Of a DNA stretch of 64,000 bases, positions 7,950-15,921 are shown in pieces. A model generated the notes under the pieces. That model saw nothing but the letters and a program-made list of their open reading frames with translations, ran no database searches and was not told the DNA's origin. The stretch lies in NCBI GenBank assembly GCA_910579685.1, contig CAJTVN010000001.1:115352-179351 (forward strand), read 5' to 3'. How positions within the stretch are numbered: the first letter of the stretch is position 1; each line of letters starts with the position of its first letter. This stretch comes from an uncultured Lachnospiraceae bacterium (GTDB lineage: Bacteria > Bacillota > Clostridia > Lachnospirales > Lachnospiraceae). Made by a program: the position numbers and the translations under genes.

Positions 7950-9323
7950 ATGACGCAGACAGAACCAGGGGAAAAGAAGCGCGGACACAGCAGAGAAAAC
8001 ATACGTATCACCTTCAATATGGCATGGCCTTCCATTGTGGAGTCCTTTTTTGTGGCCTTCGCAGGGCTGGTGGATTCGCTTATGGTCAGCTCTCTTGGCT
8101 CCTATGCGGTGGCGGCTGTGGGACTGACCACTCAGCCCAAATTTATAGGGCTTTCCCTCTTTTTCGCACTGAATGTGGCGGTCTCGGCTCTGGTGGCAAG
8201 GCGAAGAGGCGAAAAGAATCAGGATGAGGCCAACCGGATTCTTGGCACGGCGATTGTCTTTCTTCTGGCGGCGGCAGTGGTTTTGAGTGTCCTTTTCGTG
8301 GCGCTGGCAGATCCAGTGATACGGCTGTGCGGTTCCACGGCAGAGACTCATGACAGTGCGGTGGCTTATTTTCGCATCATTATGGGGGGCATGATTTTCA
8401 ACTGTATCCAGATGGGAATCAATTCGGCCCAGAGAGGTGCGGGAAACACCAAGATTACCATGCGCACCAATGTGACCTCCAACACGGTAAATATTATTTT
8501 CAACTATCTTCTGATCGGCGGACATTTCGGATTTCCGGCGCTGGGGATTCACGGTGCGGCGCTTGCCACGGTTCTTGGGACCGTTGTGGCCTGCATTATG
8601 AGCATCCTCTCCATTCTGAAACCGGAGGGCTTTATCAGTATTCCCTATATTATGGAGCACAGAATACGGCCTGCGGCAAGAAGCTTTTTCAGCCTTGTCC
8701 GGGTGGGCTACAGCGTTTTCTTTGAGCAGATCCTGATGAGGATCGGATTTATGATGACGGCAATCATGGCGGCCAGGCAGGGTACGGATGCCATGGCGGC
8801 GCATCAGGTTGGCATGAACATCATGGGCTTGTCCTTTTCTTTTGGGGACGGGCTTCAGGCGGCCGCCGTTGCGCTCATAGGCCGGAGTCTTGGCGCAGGA
8901 GATGAGAAGCTGGCAAAAGAGTTTGGAAGTATATGCAGGATGTTTGGAGGAGTGATCTCCGCATGCCTTGCCGTTACCTATTTTCTTGGGGCAAGTCCTC
9001 TCATGAGTCTGTTTTTTGAGGAGGAGCATATTGTGACGATCGGGGTCAGCATCATGTGCGTGATTATCTTTGTGGTGGCCTTTCAGATCAGCCAGGTGGT
9101 CTATATGGGATGCCTGCGGGGAGCGGGAGATACGCTTTACACGGCAGTGGCCTCCACTGTCAGCGTTACCTTTATCCGAACCGTGGTCTCCTATCTGGGC
9201 GGCTATGTATTCGGATGGGGAATCGTGGGAATCTGGCTGGGCGTACTCGGGGATCAGATTTCACGGTTTACCTTTGCCTCCATACGGTTTAAGAAGGGAC
9301 GCTGGACACAAATAAAAATTTAA
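7950..9323 (+). CDS. MATE family efflux transporter
   Basis: This 457-residue integral membrane protein has about twelve hydrophobic segments and the two-fold MATE repeat. It resembles the Na+- or H+-driven exporters of the NorM/DinF superfamily. Conserved-looking stretches are TFNMAWPSIVESFFVAFAGLVDSL near the N-terminus (residues ~24-45) and RGAGNTKITM at the end of the first half, echoed by RGAGDTLYTA in the second. MATE proteins export drugs, toxins or metabolites; the substrate is not readable here. The charged N-terminal 20 residues are cytoplasmic. A second MATE gene follows 40 bases later. Confidence 0.9.
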   Translation: MTQTEPGEKKRGHSRENIRITFNMAWPSIVESFFVAFAGLVDSLMVSSLGSYAVAAVGLTTQPKFIGLSLFFALNVAVSALVARRRGEKNQDEANRILGTAIVFLLAAAVVLSVLFVALADPVIRLCGSTAETHDSAVAYFRIIMGGMIFNCIQMGINSAQRGAGNTKITMRTNVTSNTVNIIFNYLLIGGHFGFPALGIHGAALATVLGTVVACIMSILSILKPEGFISIPYIMEHRIRPAARSFFSLVRVGYSVFFEQILMRIGFMMTAIMAARQGTDAMAAHQVGMNIMGLSFSFGDGLQAAAVALIGRSLGAGDEKLAKEFGSICRMFGGVISACLAVTYFLGASPLMSLFFEEEHIVTIGVSIMCVIIFVVAFQISQVVYMGCLRGAGDTLYTAVASTVSVTFIRTVVSYLGGYVFGWGIVGIWLGVLGDQISRFTFASIRFKKGRWTQIKI

Positions 9324-9363
9324 GTGCTGGATCGTAAGCTTTGCGACCGGCGGGAGAAGATAC

Positions 9364-10713
9364 ATGAAAAAGGATTTAACCCAGGGAAGCGTTACGAAAA
9401 CCATGCTGCTGTTTGCGGGGCCCATGATACTTGGGAATCTGCTTCAGCAGTGTTATAACATTGCGGACACTCTGATTGTGGGCAGGTTTCTGGGAGCGGA
9501 CGCACTGGCGGCAGTGGGTTCCGCCTATACGCTGATGACATTTTTAACCTCCATTCTGATCGGGCTGTGCATGGGAAGCGGTGCGGTCTTTTCTGTGTAT
9601 TTCGGGAGAAAGGATCTTGGAGGGATGAAAAGGAGCATGTGCGCCTCCTTTTTTTTCATTTCGGCTGCCTCCCTTTTGATGAACGGGGCGGTGTTTTTTG
9701 GGATTCACCTGATCCTGCGGCTTCTGCAGGTGCCGCAGGCGGTCTATGATCTGATGTACGATTACGTGTGGGTGATCTTTTTCGGTATCTTTTTTGTGTT
9801 TCTCTATAATTACTTTGCTTTCCTTTTGCGTGCGGTAGGAAATTCCCTGATTCCGCTCTGTTTTCTCGGCGGTGCTGCTTTTCTGAATATCGTGCTGGAT
9901 CTCGTGTTTGTCATGTCTTTTTCCTGGGGGGTTAAGGGGGCGGCTCTGGCGACAGTGATCGCCCAGGCGGTTTCCGGGATCGGGATTGGATTTTACGCAT
10001 GGTTCGGCATGCCTGAACTTCGTCCGGGAAGAGAGGAGATACGCCTTGCGGGGCAAAACGCCCCGGAAATCCTGCGCCACAGCTTTGCGGCCTGCGTGCA
10101 GCAGTCGGTAATGAATTTCGGGATTCTCATGATCCAGGGGCTGGTGAACAGCTTTGGAACGGCGGTGATGGCGGCCTTTGCGGCGGCTGTCAAAATAGAT
10201 TCCTTCGCCTACATGCCTGCCCAGGAGTTTGGAAACGCCTTTTCTCTCTTTATCTCCCAGAACCACGGGGCGGGAAGGCAGGAGCGCGTAAGGCTCGGTA
10301 TCCGCAGGGCGGCCGGGGTTTCGGTCCTGTTCTGTTTGGCTGTTTCGGCGGGAATCTGTCTTTTGGCCCCGAAGCTGATGGAACTGTTTGTGGATTCCGG
10401 CGAGAGGCAGATCATAGCGATCGGTGTGGGATATCTGAGGGTGGAGGGCGCTTTCTACTGCGGGATCGGTCTTTTGTTTCTGCTGTACGGCTTTTACCGT
10501 GGAATCGAGAAACCGGAGATGTCGCTGGTTCTCACGGTTATTTCCCTTGGCACAAGGGTGCTTTTGGCTTACCTGCTTGCCCCTCGTCCGTCAATCGGTG
10601 TGTGGGGGATCTGGTGGGCGATTCCCATCGGGTGGTTTCTGGCGGATCTTACAGGGATCCTCTGCATCAGGAAGGTTGGAGGCTATGAATTCATGAGGGA
10701 AAAGACATGCTGA
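9364..10713 (+). CDS. MATE family efflux transporter (second copy)
   Basis: This 449-residue membrane protein begins MKKDLTQGSVTKTMLLFAGP and shows the DADTLIVGR-like motif (NIADTLIVGRFLGADALAAVG) typical of the clostridial branch of MATE exporters. It has about twelve membrane segments. It differs clearly from the preceding exporter, so this is not a recent duplication. The stop overlaps the start of the WYL regulator by 7 bases, indicating translational coupling. The pair may export different compounds or form a two-protein transporter; the sequence does not decide. Confidence 0.9.
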   Translation: MKKDLTQGSVTKTMLLFAGPMILGNLLQQCYNIADTLIVGRFLGADALAAVGSAYTLMTFLTSILIGLCMGSGAVFSVYFGRKDLGGMKRSMCASFFFISAASLLMNGAVFFGIHLILRLLQVPQAVYDLMYDYVWVIFFGIFFVFLYNYFAFLLRAVGNSLIPLCFLGGAAFLNIVLDLVFVMSFSWGVKGAALATVIAQAVSGIGIGFYAWFGMPELRPGREEIRLAGQNAPEILRHSFAACVQQSVMNFGILMIQGLVNSFGTAVMAAFAAAVKIDSFAYMPAQEFGNAFSLFISQNHGAGRQERVRLGIRRAAGVSVLFCLAVSAGICLLAPKLMELFVDSGERQIIAIGVGYLRVEGAFYCGIGLLFLLYGFYRGIEKPEMSLVLTVISLGTRVLLAYLLAPRPSIGVWGIWWAIPIGWFLADLTGILCIRKVGGYEFMREKTC

Positions 10714-11630
10714 ACCGGATGCTTGGTATGATTTATCTTCTGATGAATAAAGGGACGGTGACGGCAGGGGAGCTGGCCGAGAGGTTTGAGGTCTCGGTCC
10801 GGACAATCTACCGGGATGTGGAGGCCCTTAGTATGGCGGGAATTCCGGTTTATGCCAAAAAAGGAAAAAACGGAGGCATCTGCCTTACGGAGGAATTCGT
10901 TCTCAACAAAATGCTGGTCTCGCAAAAGGAACAGCAGGAGATTCTGGCGGCTCTGGCGAGCCTTAAGGAAACCGGCGTGGGGCAGAGCGGAGAAATCCTG
11001 AACAAGCTCGGAGACTTTTTCAAGACAGAGGCGCAAAACTGGGTGGCAATCGATTTTTCTGACTGGAGCGGGAGACGCGGGGAGTTGTACGAACAGCTGC
11101 GGGAGGCCATCCTGAACCGGCATGTGATTTCCTTTGACTATTATGGGAAGTACGGGGAGATGAGCGGAAGAACTGTGGAGCCGATTCAGCTGCTTTTCAA
11201 GGAATACACCTGGTATGTAAGAGCCTTTTGCAGAGTGAGGCAGGATATGCGTCTGTTTAAAGTAATGCGCATGAAGAGGGTACGGGTGCTGGAGGAAACG
11301 TTTACGCCCGTGAGCGCTGCGGACAGAGAGCGGGCTTTTCGGATTGGCGAGGATGAAAAGCTTATGGAAGAAAGCAACGGGCTGGTTCGGATTGTACTTT
11401 GGATTCACAACAGAGAAGCTTATCGGATTTATGACCGCTTTGAGGAGGAGGAGATCACGAGGCTGCCGGACGGAAATTTCAGAGTTGAAATCGACAGCCT
11501 TCCCGACGACTGGATTTATGGTGTGATTCTGTCTTTCGGTCCCTCGGCCAGGGTACTGGAGCCGGAATGGGTTCAAAAGGAAATCCATAACCGGATCTGT
11601 GAAATGAAAAAATTTTATGAAGGCGTTTAG
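10707..11630 (+). CDS. HTH-WYL transcriptional regulator (YafY/DeoR-like)
   Basis: The protein is 307 residues. The first ~60 form an HTH_11 winged helix (GTVTAGELAERFEVSVRTIY), and a WYL ligand-sensing domain lies at about 130-210, with RTVEPIQLLFKEYTWYVRAF. A WCX-like C-terminal extension follows. WYL proteins sense small molecules or nucleic acids and regulate nearby genes. It is translationally coupled to the upstream MATE gene, so it probably controls these exporters, the downstream zinc-ribbon gene, or both. A perfect palindrome begins at its stop codon and is a candidate binding site. Confidence 0.9.
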   Translation: MLNRMLGMIYLLMNKGTVTAGELAERFEVSVRTIYRDVEALSMAGIPVYAKKGKNGGICLTEEFVLNKMLVSQKEQQEILAALASLKETGVGQSGEILNKLGDFFKTEAQNWVAIDFSDWSGRRGELYEQLREAILNRHVISFDYYGKYGEMSGRTVEPIQLLFKEYTWYVRAFCRVRQDMRLFKVMRMKRVRVLEETFTPVSAADRERAFRIGEDEKLMEESNGLVRIVLWIHNREAYRIYDRFEEEEITRLPDGNFRVEIDSLPDDWIYGVILSFGPSARVLEPEWVQKEIHNRICEMKKFYEGV

Positions 11631-11656
11631 AATATGACATACTGATGTCATATTCT
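11629..11656. promoter_or_regulatory. Perfect 12-bp palindrome, candidate operator
   Basis: AGAATATGACAT (11629-11640) and its exact reverse complement (11645-11656) flank a 4-base spacer ACTG. A -10-like TATAGT follows at 11663-11668. The element lacks a T tract and is AT-rich, so an operator is more likely than a terminator. It overlaps the stop codon of the WYL regulator and precedes the zinc-ribbon gene by 57 bases. Confidence 0.6.
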
Positions 11657-11713
11657 GTCTGTTATAGTAGTCTTGTAAACAGGAAGACCTGAGAAAAAAA
11701 GGAGGACTACAAC

Positions 11714-11977
11714 ATGGAAATGGAAATGAAGATTTGTCAGAGCTGCGGCATGCCGATGAAGGAAGACCAGTACGGGACGAACAAGGATGGGAGCGCAAAC
11801 AGCAAATACTGCTGTTACTGCTACAAGGACGGAGAGTTCGCCCAGAAATGCAGCATGGAAGAGATGGTGGATTTCTGTGCGCCCTTTGAGGTGGAAGGCG
11901 GCCGCTGCAAGACCCTGGAGGAGGCAAAGGCGGGCCTTATGGCTTATTTCCCCACACTGGAGAGATGGAAGGAGTAG
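11714..11977 (+). CDS. Small zinc-ribbon protein
   Basis: This 87-residue protein has paired cysteines near the N-terminus (CQSCGMPM, residues ~6-13) and a second cluster (YCCYCYKDGEF, ~30-40). The pattern fits the putative zinc ribbon family (Pfam zf-ribbon_2 type). The C-terminal half is helical and ends in FPTLERWKE, which is common in this family. Such proteins are often linked to transcriptional regulators, but the function is unknown. A strong GGAGG ribosome site is present. The Fpg/Nei-like gene begins 9 bases after the stop, so the two are probably co-transcribed. Confidence 0.82.
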   Translation: MEMEMKICQSCGMPMKEDQYGTNKDGSANSKYCCYCYKDGEFAQKCSMEEMVDFCAPFEVEGGRCKTLEEAKAGLMAYFPTLERWKE

Positions 11978-11986
11978 TGGAAAAAC

Positions 11987-12808
11987 ATGCTGGAAATACC
12001 GGAAAGCGTTACCATTGCGAAACAGCTCAATGAGACGGTCAGAGGAAAGCGGATAAAGGAAGTGGAAACCGAGCATACAAGCCATTCCTTTGCCTGGTAT
12101 CACGGGGATCCTGCCGCCTACCATGAAACAATGGCGGGCAGAGTGATCGGAGAGGCCGCGGGAATTGGAAGCATGGTGGAGATAGAGCTTTCGGAGTACG
12201 GCTTTGTGGCCGGGGACGGTACCAACATCCGTTATTTTGCGCCGGGCGAAAAGCTCCCGGTGCGGTATCAGATGCGGATTACCCTGGAGGACGAAAGCAG
12301 CCTGGTGTGCACGGTGCAGATGTATGGTTCCATGTTTTTAATTCAGCCAAAGGCATATGACAATCCCTATTATCTGGCGGCAAAGCAAAAGCCGTTTCCC
12401 TTTACAGAGGAGTTTACTTATGATTATTTTACTTCTCTGCGCAAGGGAGTGTCCGGCAAAAGCTCCATGAAGGAGTTCCTTGCCACCCATCAGCGGATTC
12501 CGGGGCTTGGAAACGGCGTGCTTCAGGACATCCTGTTTCATGCGGGCCTCCATCCCAAGAGAAAGATCCATACGCTGGGGGAGGCGGACTGGAGAAGAGT
12601 CTATGAGACTGTGACGGGAGATCTGAGACAGATGCTGGCGGCCGGAGGAAGAAGCACGGAAAAGGATCTGTTTGGCAATCCCGGAGGCTATCATGCCATT
12701 CTCAGCAAGAAGACTGTGGGAAAGCCCTGTCCTTACTGCGGGGAGATCATTCAGAAATCCAACTATCTGGGAGGGACTGTATATTACTGCCCTCAATGTC
12801 AAAATTGA
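11987..12808 (+). CDS. Fpg/Nei-family DNA glycosylase-like protein
   Basis: The 273-residue protein has the three-part layout of the Fpg/Nei family. This is an N-terminal beta sandwich (starting MLEIPESVTIAKQLN), a helix-two-turn-helix region (about 140-210, FLATHQRIPGLGNGVLQDIL), and a C-terminal zinc finger CPYCGEII...YYCPQCQ. Fpg and Nei excise oxidised bases using the N-terminal proline as nucleophile, in MPELPE. Here residue 2 is leucine, although Glu3 is retained. This branch may therefore have altered or lost glycosylase chemistry. The family call is firm; the activity is not. Confidence 0.82.
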   Translation: MLEIPESVTIAKQLNETVRGKRIKEVETEHTSHSFAWYHGDPAAYHETMAGRVIGEAAGIGSMVEIELSEYGFVAGDGTNIRYFAPGEKLPVRYQMRITLEDESSLVCTVQMYGSMFLIQPKAYDNPYYLAAKQKPFPFTEEFTYDYFTSLRKGVSGKSSMKEFLATHQRIPGLGNGVLQDILFHAGLHPKRKIHTLGEADWRRVYETVTGDLRQMLAAGGRSTEKDLFGNPGGYHAILSKKTVGKPCPYCGEIIQKSNYLGGTVYYCPQCQN

Positions 12809-12851
12809 GGGCAGAAAATATAAATTTTCAGAATGCGAAGGGAGTAAACGG

Positions 12852-13217
12852 ATGAAGACGATTGTACTGTGTTACAGGAAATGCAGCACCTGCCAGAAGG
12901 CGCTTAAATGGCTGGAGGAAAACGGCGTTGAGTATGAGGAGCGCCCGATCAGGGAGGAGAATCCCACCAGGCAGGAGATTGAGGAATGGCATAAAAGAAG
13001 CGCTCTGCCGTTAAAGCGCTTCTTTAATACCAGCGGGAATTTATATAAGGAACTAAAGCTCAAGGACAGGCTTGCGGACATGCCCGAGACGGAGCAGCTT
13101 GAGCTTCTTTCCAGCGACGGAATGCTGGTAAAGCGCCCGCTTCTTGTGACAGAGGATCGCATTTATCCAGGGTTTAAAGAGGCGGACTGGAAGGAAATCC
13201 TGTGCGCTAAACAATGA
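12852..13217 (+). CDS. Spx/ArsC-family thioredoxin-fold protein
   Basis: This 121-residue protein has the CSTC motif near the N-terminus (Cys11, Cys14) and the pattern RPIREENPTRQEIEEW and KRFFNTSGNLYKEL of the arsenate reductase/Spx family. Spx-type proteins bind RNA polymerase under thiol stress, and ArsC-type proteins reduce arsenate. The CxxC and the RP near residue 90 leave both open, and no ars genes are near. The start is the ATG at 12852, 5-6 bases after GGGAG; the reading frame is open further upstream but overlaps the previous gene. The 3' end overlaps the convergent membrane gene by 11 bases. Confidence 0.86.
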   Translation: MKTIVLCYRKCSTCQKALKWLEENGVEYEERPIREENPTRQEIEEWHKRSALPLKRFFNTSGNLYKELKLKDRLADMPETEQLELLSSDGMLVKRPLLVTEDRIYPGFKEADWKEILCAKQ

Positions 13218-13890
13218 ACAGGAAGAACAGAACAAGATAAGATTTCTTCAGGTCTCTGTTCATCAGAAGGTAGATCCCGCCCATGCCGAAGCCGAGTATG
13301 AGCCCCATGATTCCGGTAAGGGGATTTTTGGTGAACGCATGGGCAAGGCCCCAGGTCAGTCCGCAGATGATTCCGCCGTAGGGAATCTGGGGCTTTGAGA
13401 ACCATATCTCGCAGGCTTTCTGGCCAAATAGGATGATCAACAGAAAGAGCATGGTTTCAAAGGCATAGTAGATGTACTGGAAGGTAAAGAGCAGAGGGCC
13501 TCTTCTTGTAAATTCCAGGTAAATCTTAGGGCCTCCCCAGCTGATATAGTTTGCGGCAAATGCCAGAGCCGCGAGAGCAAGACACACGCACCATCTCGGC
13601 CATCCGACCGGCCTGCCCTTTTCCAAAAGAGGGAAATGGCATTTCTTCTGCGCCTTTTTGATCAGCATGGCGGCAAAGATCCCCCAGGTGACGCAGGTCA
13701 GGATCCAGTGAAGAATGGTCTGGACATCGGTCCAGTTCTCCATAGATGAACCGTAAAGGGCGGGCTCCAGCAGATAGGCATAGACGGCCTCTGTTCCAAG
13801 GCCTGCGAAAGCCGTAAGGGCCAGATCCAGAAAGCGGCTTCCCCTGCTTTCTTCCCTTTTATTCGTTGTTGTTATTTTTCTGTAAATCAT
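13207..13890 (-). CDS. Multi-pass membrane protein, possibly CPBP-like
   Basis: The 227-residue protein has about six hydrophobic segments. The C-terminal half contains GLTWGLAHAFTKNPLTGIMG, a glycine-rich helix pair with a His, reminiscent of CPBP (Abi) intramembrane proteases. However, the diagnostic EExxxR motif is not visible, so I would not call it an active protease. AGGAGG precedes the ATG. The start overlaps the end of the DUF3021 gene by 32 bases, which places it as the third gene of the LytTR operon. Function unknown. Confidence 0.75.
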   Translation of the reverse strand: MIYRKITTTNKREESRGSRFLDLALTAFAGLGTEAVYAYLLEPALYGSSMENWTDVQTILHWILTCVTWGIFAAMLIKKAQKKCHFPLLEKGRPVGWPRWCVCLALAALAFAANYISWGGPKIYLEFTRRGPLLFTFQYIYYAFETMLFLLIILFGQKACEIWFSKPQIPYGGIICGLTWGLAHAFTKNPLTGIMGLILGFGMGGIYLLMNRDLKKSYLVLFFLFIV

Positions 13891-14311
13891 TCTGATACCT
13901 CCTTATTTCTTCCAATTCTTTATTCATGCGCCGTAACTCGCCAAACAGTGAAAGATAATAGGCCGCTGCCCCGATCGCGTAGGGAATGGTGAAGGACAAA
14001 AACATATCCCGATAGCCGTCCTCATGAAGCGGTTCAAAATGGGACGATATCCAGGTGAAGAGCATTACCACTCCCACAAGAAGAACATACTGCCCCAGAA
14101 TCACTGCCAGCAGGGGGAGATTCTGAAACCGGTAATACTGGGACAGGACAAAGGTTGCGAGGAAAGAAAGCGCAAGCATGACCAGCAGATTTCCCTGGTA
14201 ATCGGTAAAAATCCCCTGCGCTACCGCTTCGAGAAGTATTTTCCCTGCGACCAGCAGGGTGAAGATCACGCATCCGGTGGAAAAGAAATTATGTCTGTTT
14301 ATCTGTCTCAT
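13859..14311 (-). CDS. DUF3021 family membrane protein
   Basis: This 150-residue protein has four membrane segments and a charged coiled tail (LRRMNKELEEIRRYQNDLQK). It matches the DUF3021 family, which is regularly encoded directly after a LytTR regulator. These membrane partners are thought to modulate the regulator. An AGGAGG ribosome site lies 5 bases before the ATG, and the start overlaps the LytTR gene by 23 bases. The C-terminal asparagine-rich end overlaps the next gene. Confidence 0.85.
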   Translation of the reverse strand: MRQINRHNFFSTGCVIFTLLVAGKILLEAVAQGIFTDYQGNLLVMLALSFLATFVLSQYYRFQNLPLLAVILGQYVLLVGVVMLFTWISSHFEPLHEDGYRDMFLSFTIPYAIGAAAYYLSLFGELRRMNKELEEIRRYQNDLQKNNNNE

Positions 14312-14759
14312 AAGTAACCTCCTTTATCCGTTTAAGAGCCTCCAGAAAACACTTCTTATAGCTTCTGTTGAGAATCAGAAATTCCCCGTTATCCAGAACC
14401 AGCCGAAGCCGCATATTCAGATCGGCCTTGACCCGGTTTACCTTATAGATATTTACCGCCGTGGATTTCCCGATCTGAATAAAACCGCCGGCGCCAAAGC
14501 GCTCAAGAAAGCTCTTTAAGCTGTAGTCAAGCTGGAAAACGTTCCTTTCCTGATAGGCAAACAGTTTTCGGTCCACCACTTCCAGGTAAAAAATGGTCCC
14601 CGGGTGAAGCTTTTGGATGCAGTTATCCTTTTTGCCCATAATACTGTGAAAAGAGAAAAAGAAATCTTTTACCACGCCTATGGTTTCGCACTCCTGCCGG
14701 TAATGGACGTCCACATAGTCCTCGCTCAGGGACGGTTCTTTAAAATAATTGATTTTCAC
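14289..14759 (-). CDS. LytTR-domain DNA-binding regulator
   Basis: The 156-residue protein lacks a receiver domain. Residues ~50-150 form a LytTR DNA-binding domain (YLEVVDRKLFAYQERNVFQL, FIQIGKSTAVNIYKVNRVKA, LILNRSYKKCFLEAL). The start is GTG with GGGAGG 7 bases upstream. The pairing with DUF3021 indicates a membrane-linked one-component regulator that probably controls its own operon. The promoter is visible upstream. The target genes beyond this operon cannot be read from the sequence. Confidence 0.9.
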   Translation of the reverse strand: MKINYFKEPSLSEDYVDVHYRQECETIGVVKDFFFSFHSIMGKKDNCIQKLHPGTIFYLEVVDRKLFAYQERNVFQLDYSLKSFLERFGAGGFIQIGKSTAVNIYKVNRVKADLNMRLRLVLDNGEFLILNRSYKKCFLEALKRIKEVTYETDKQT

Positions 14760-14810
14760 ATGCTGCCTCCCGTAAATTTGTATCCTGTCATCAGCTTCTT
14801 TATGAGACTG

Positions 14811-14838
14811 ATTATAGCAGTCTGCCGTTAATTTACAA
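14811..14838 (-). promoter_or_regulatory. Promoter of the LytTR operon
   Basis: On the reverse strand TTGTAA (14833-14838) and TATAAT (14811-14816) are 16 bases apart. A TG one base before the -10 gives an extended -10 element. It lies about 50 bases before the GTG start at 14759. Confidence 0.6.
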
Positions 14839-14926
14839 GAAGGTTCTGTAGATCCTGCGCCGTGGGATGCTTATGTTGCGAAAAAGACTCGGGATTATAT
14901 TTTGTAATGAATTTTTCCCTGCTATG

Positions 14927-14935
14927 TGATATACT
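14927..14935 (+). promoter_or_regulatory. Extended -10 promoter for the carbonic anhydrase leader
   Basis: TGATATACT is an extended -10 element. No good -35 is found at the right distance. Transcription from here would begin near 14942 and produce a leader of about 260 bases before the carbonic anhydrase gene. Confidence 0.4.
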
Positions 14936-14941
14936 TACTAT

Positions 14942-15205
14942 GAAAGTCCCGGACAGCGGCTGAGCAGATGGGCAAGCTTGCTTGCACAGATGTTCAGACA
15001 TTGGACGGGCAAGCCTGTATGAGCAAGCAGGCCGTCAGGCCGGATTGTGAATACGGGCGGCAGCTGCGGGAGTGCGGATGCACGAAGCAGCTGACTTTCA
15101 TTTGTGGTGGGGCGCAGAAAGCGCTGCGGGAGAGCGCAGAAAGCGCAAAGAAGGGGCATGGCAAGGCCCTGTGACAGATGCTTGACGAAATGGAGGAAAG
15201 AAACT
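14942..15205 (+). other. Repeat-rich leader upstream of carbonic anhydrase
   Basis: This ~265-base stretch has no convincing gene. It is full of short inverted and direct repeats: AAGCTTGCTTG near 14975, GGCAAGCC / AGGCC copies near 15008-15040, and a 13-base direct repeat GCGCAGAAAGCGC at 15112-15124 and 15134-15146. GCGC inside each repeat copy can also fold on itself. A 68-codon open frame (14968-15174) has no ribosome site and an odd composition. It could be a structured 5' leader or a dispersed intergenic repeat. I do not recognise a known riboswitch in it. Confidence 0.45.
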
Positions 15206-15772
15206 ATGCAGAATCAAACTTTATCTGCCCAGGAAGCGCTGGCTAAGCTGAAAGAGGGAAATCAGCACTATCTGGCAGCAGAGACCAACCCGGGAGATGT
15301 CTCCCCGAAGATCAGGCAGTATACCTGCGATAACGGGCAGAGTCCCTATGCGATTGTCGTGACCTGTTCGGATTCCAGAGTGATTCCGGAGGGTATTTTT
15401 TCTGCCGGGATCGGAGAATTGTTCGTAATCCGTGTGGCAGGCAACGTGATGGATAAGCATCAGCTTGGCAGTATCGAATATGCGGCGGAGCATCTTGGAA
15501 GCAGGCTGCTGGTGATTCTGGGACATACGCACTGCGGAGCGGTAGGAGCGGCTCTGAGCGGGGATCCGGGCGGCTTCATCCAATACATAACCGACGAGAT
15601 CAAGAAAGCCATCGGGGAGGAAAAGGATGCGCTGAAGGCATGCCGCCTGAATGTGGAAAAGGGAGTGTCCATTGTAAAGGAAAGCCTGAAGGAGCTGGTG
15701 GAGGAAGGCGCACTTACCGTATGCGGCGCAATCTATAATATAGAAAGCGGAAGCGTGGATTTCCTGGAATAA
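15206..15772 (+). CDS. Beta-class carbonic anhydrase
   Basis: The enzyme hydrates CO2 to bicarbonate. The 188-residue protein shows the beta-class motif CSDSR (Cys54, Asp56, Arg58) and the second metal motif HTHC (His107, Cys110), giving the usual Cys-His-Cys zinc site. The length is typical. The ATG at 15206 follows GGAGGAAAG by 5 bases; the frame is open further upstream but has no ribosome site there. Bicarbonate from this enzyme could feed carboxylation reactions. A terminator follows, so it stands alone. Confidence 0.94.
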   Translation: MQNQTLSAQEALAKLKEGNQHYLAAETNPGDVSPKIRQYTCDNGQSPYAIVVTCSDSRVIPEGIFSAGIGELFVIRVAGNVMDKHQLGSIEYAAEHLGSRLLVILGHTHCGAVGAALSGDPGGFIQYITDEIKKAIGEEKDALKACRLNVEKGVSIVKESLKELVEEGALTVCGAIYNIESGSVDFLE

Positions 15773-15787
15773 GTAAAAAAATGAATT

Positions 15788-15843
15788 GAGGAAGCGTTTG
15801 CGGGCCGGTATCTGGCAGAAGGGATACCGGCTCCTCCTTTTTT
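15788..15843 (+). terminator. Terminator after carbonic anhydrase
   Basis: A 9-bp stem GCCGGTATC / GATACCGGC (15804-15812 / 15823-15831), with a further outer pairing GAGGA / TCCTC, is followed by six T. Confidence 0.75.
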
Positions 15844-15860
15844 CGAAAAAAGGATGGGCA

Positions 15861-15889
15861 TTGCGAAGGATAGAGCGCACTGCTAAGAT
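15861..15889 (+). promoter_or_regulatory. Promoter of the methyltransferase/GNAT pair
   Basis: TTGCGA (15861-15866) and TAAGAT (15884-15889) have a 17-base spacer and a TG extension. The methyltransferase start is 33 bases downstream. Confidence 0.5.
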
Positions 15890-15921
15890 AGTAGGTGATC
15901 ACGAAAGGAAGGAGAACGGTT

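Noticed and set aside
7740..9029. A 429-codon minus-strand frame antisense to the first MATE gene
   Set aside because: The translation is rich in His, Arg and Lys with no domain, typical of the complement of a membrane protein gene.
14968..15174. A 68-codon open frame rich in cysteine and lysine inside the carbonic anhydrase leader
   Set aside because: It has no ribosome site, an odd composition and overlaps repeats, so I treat it as non-coding.
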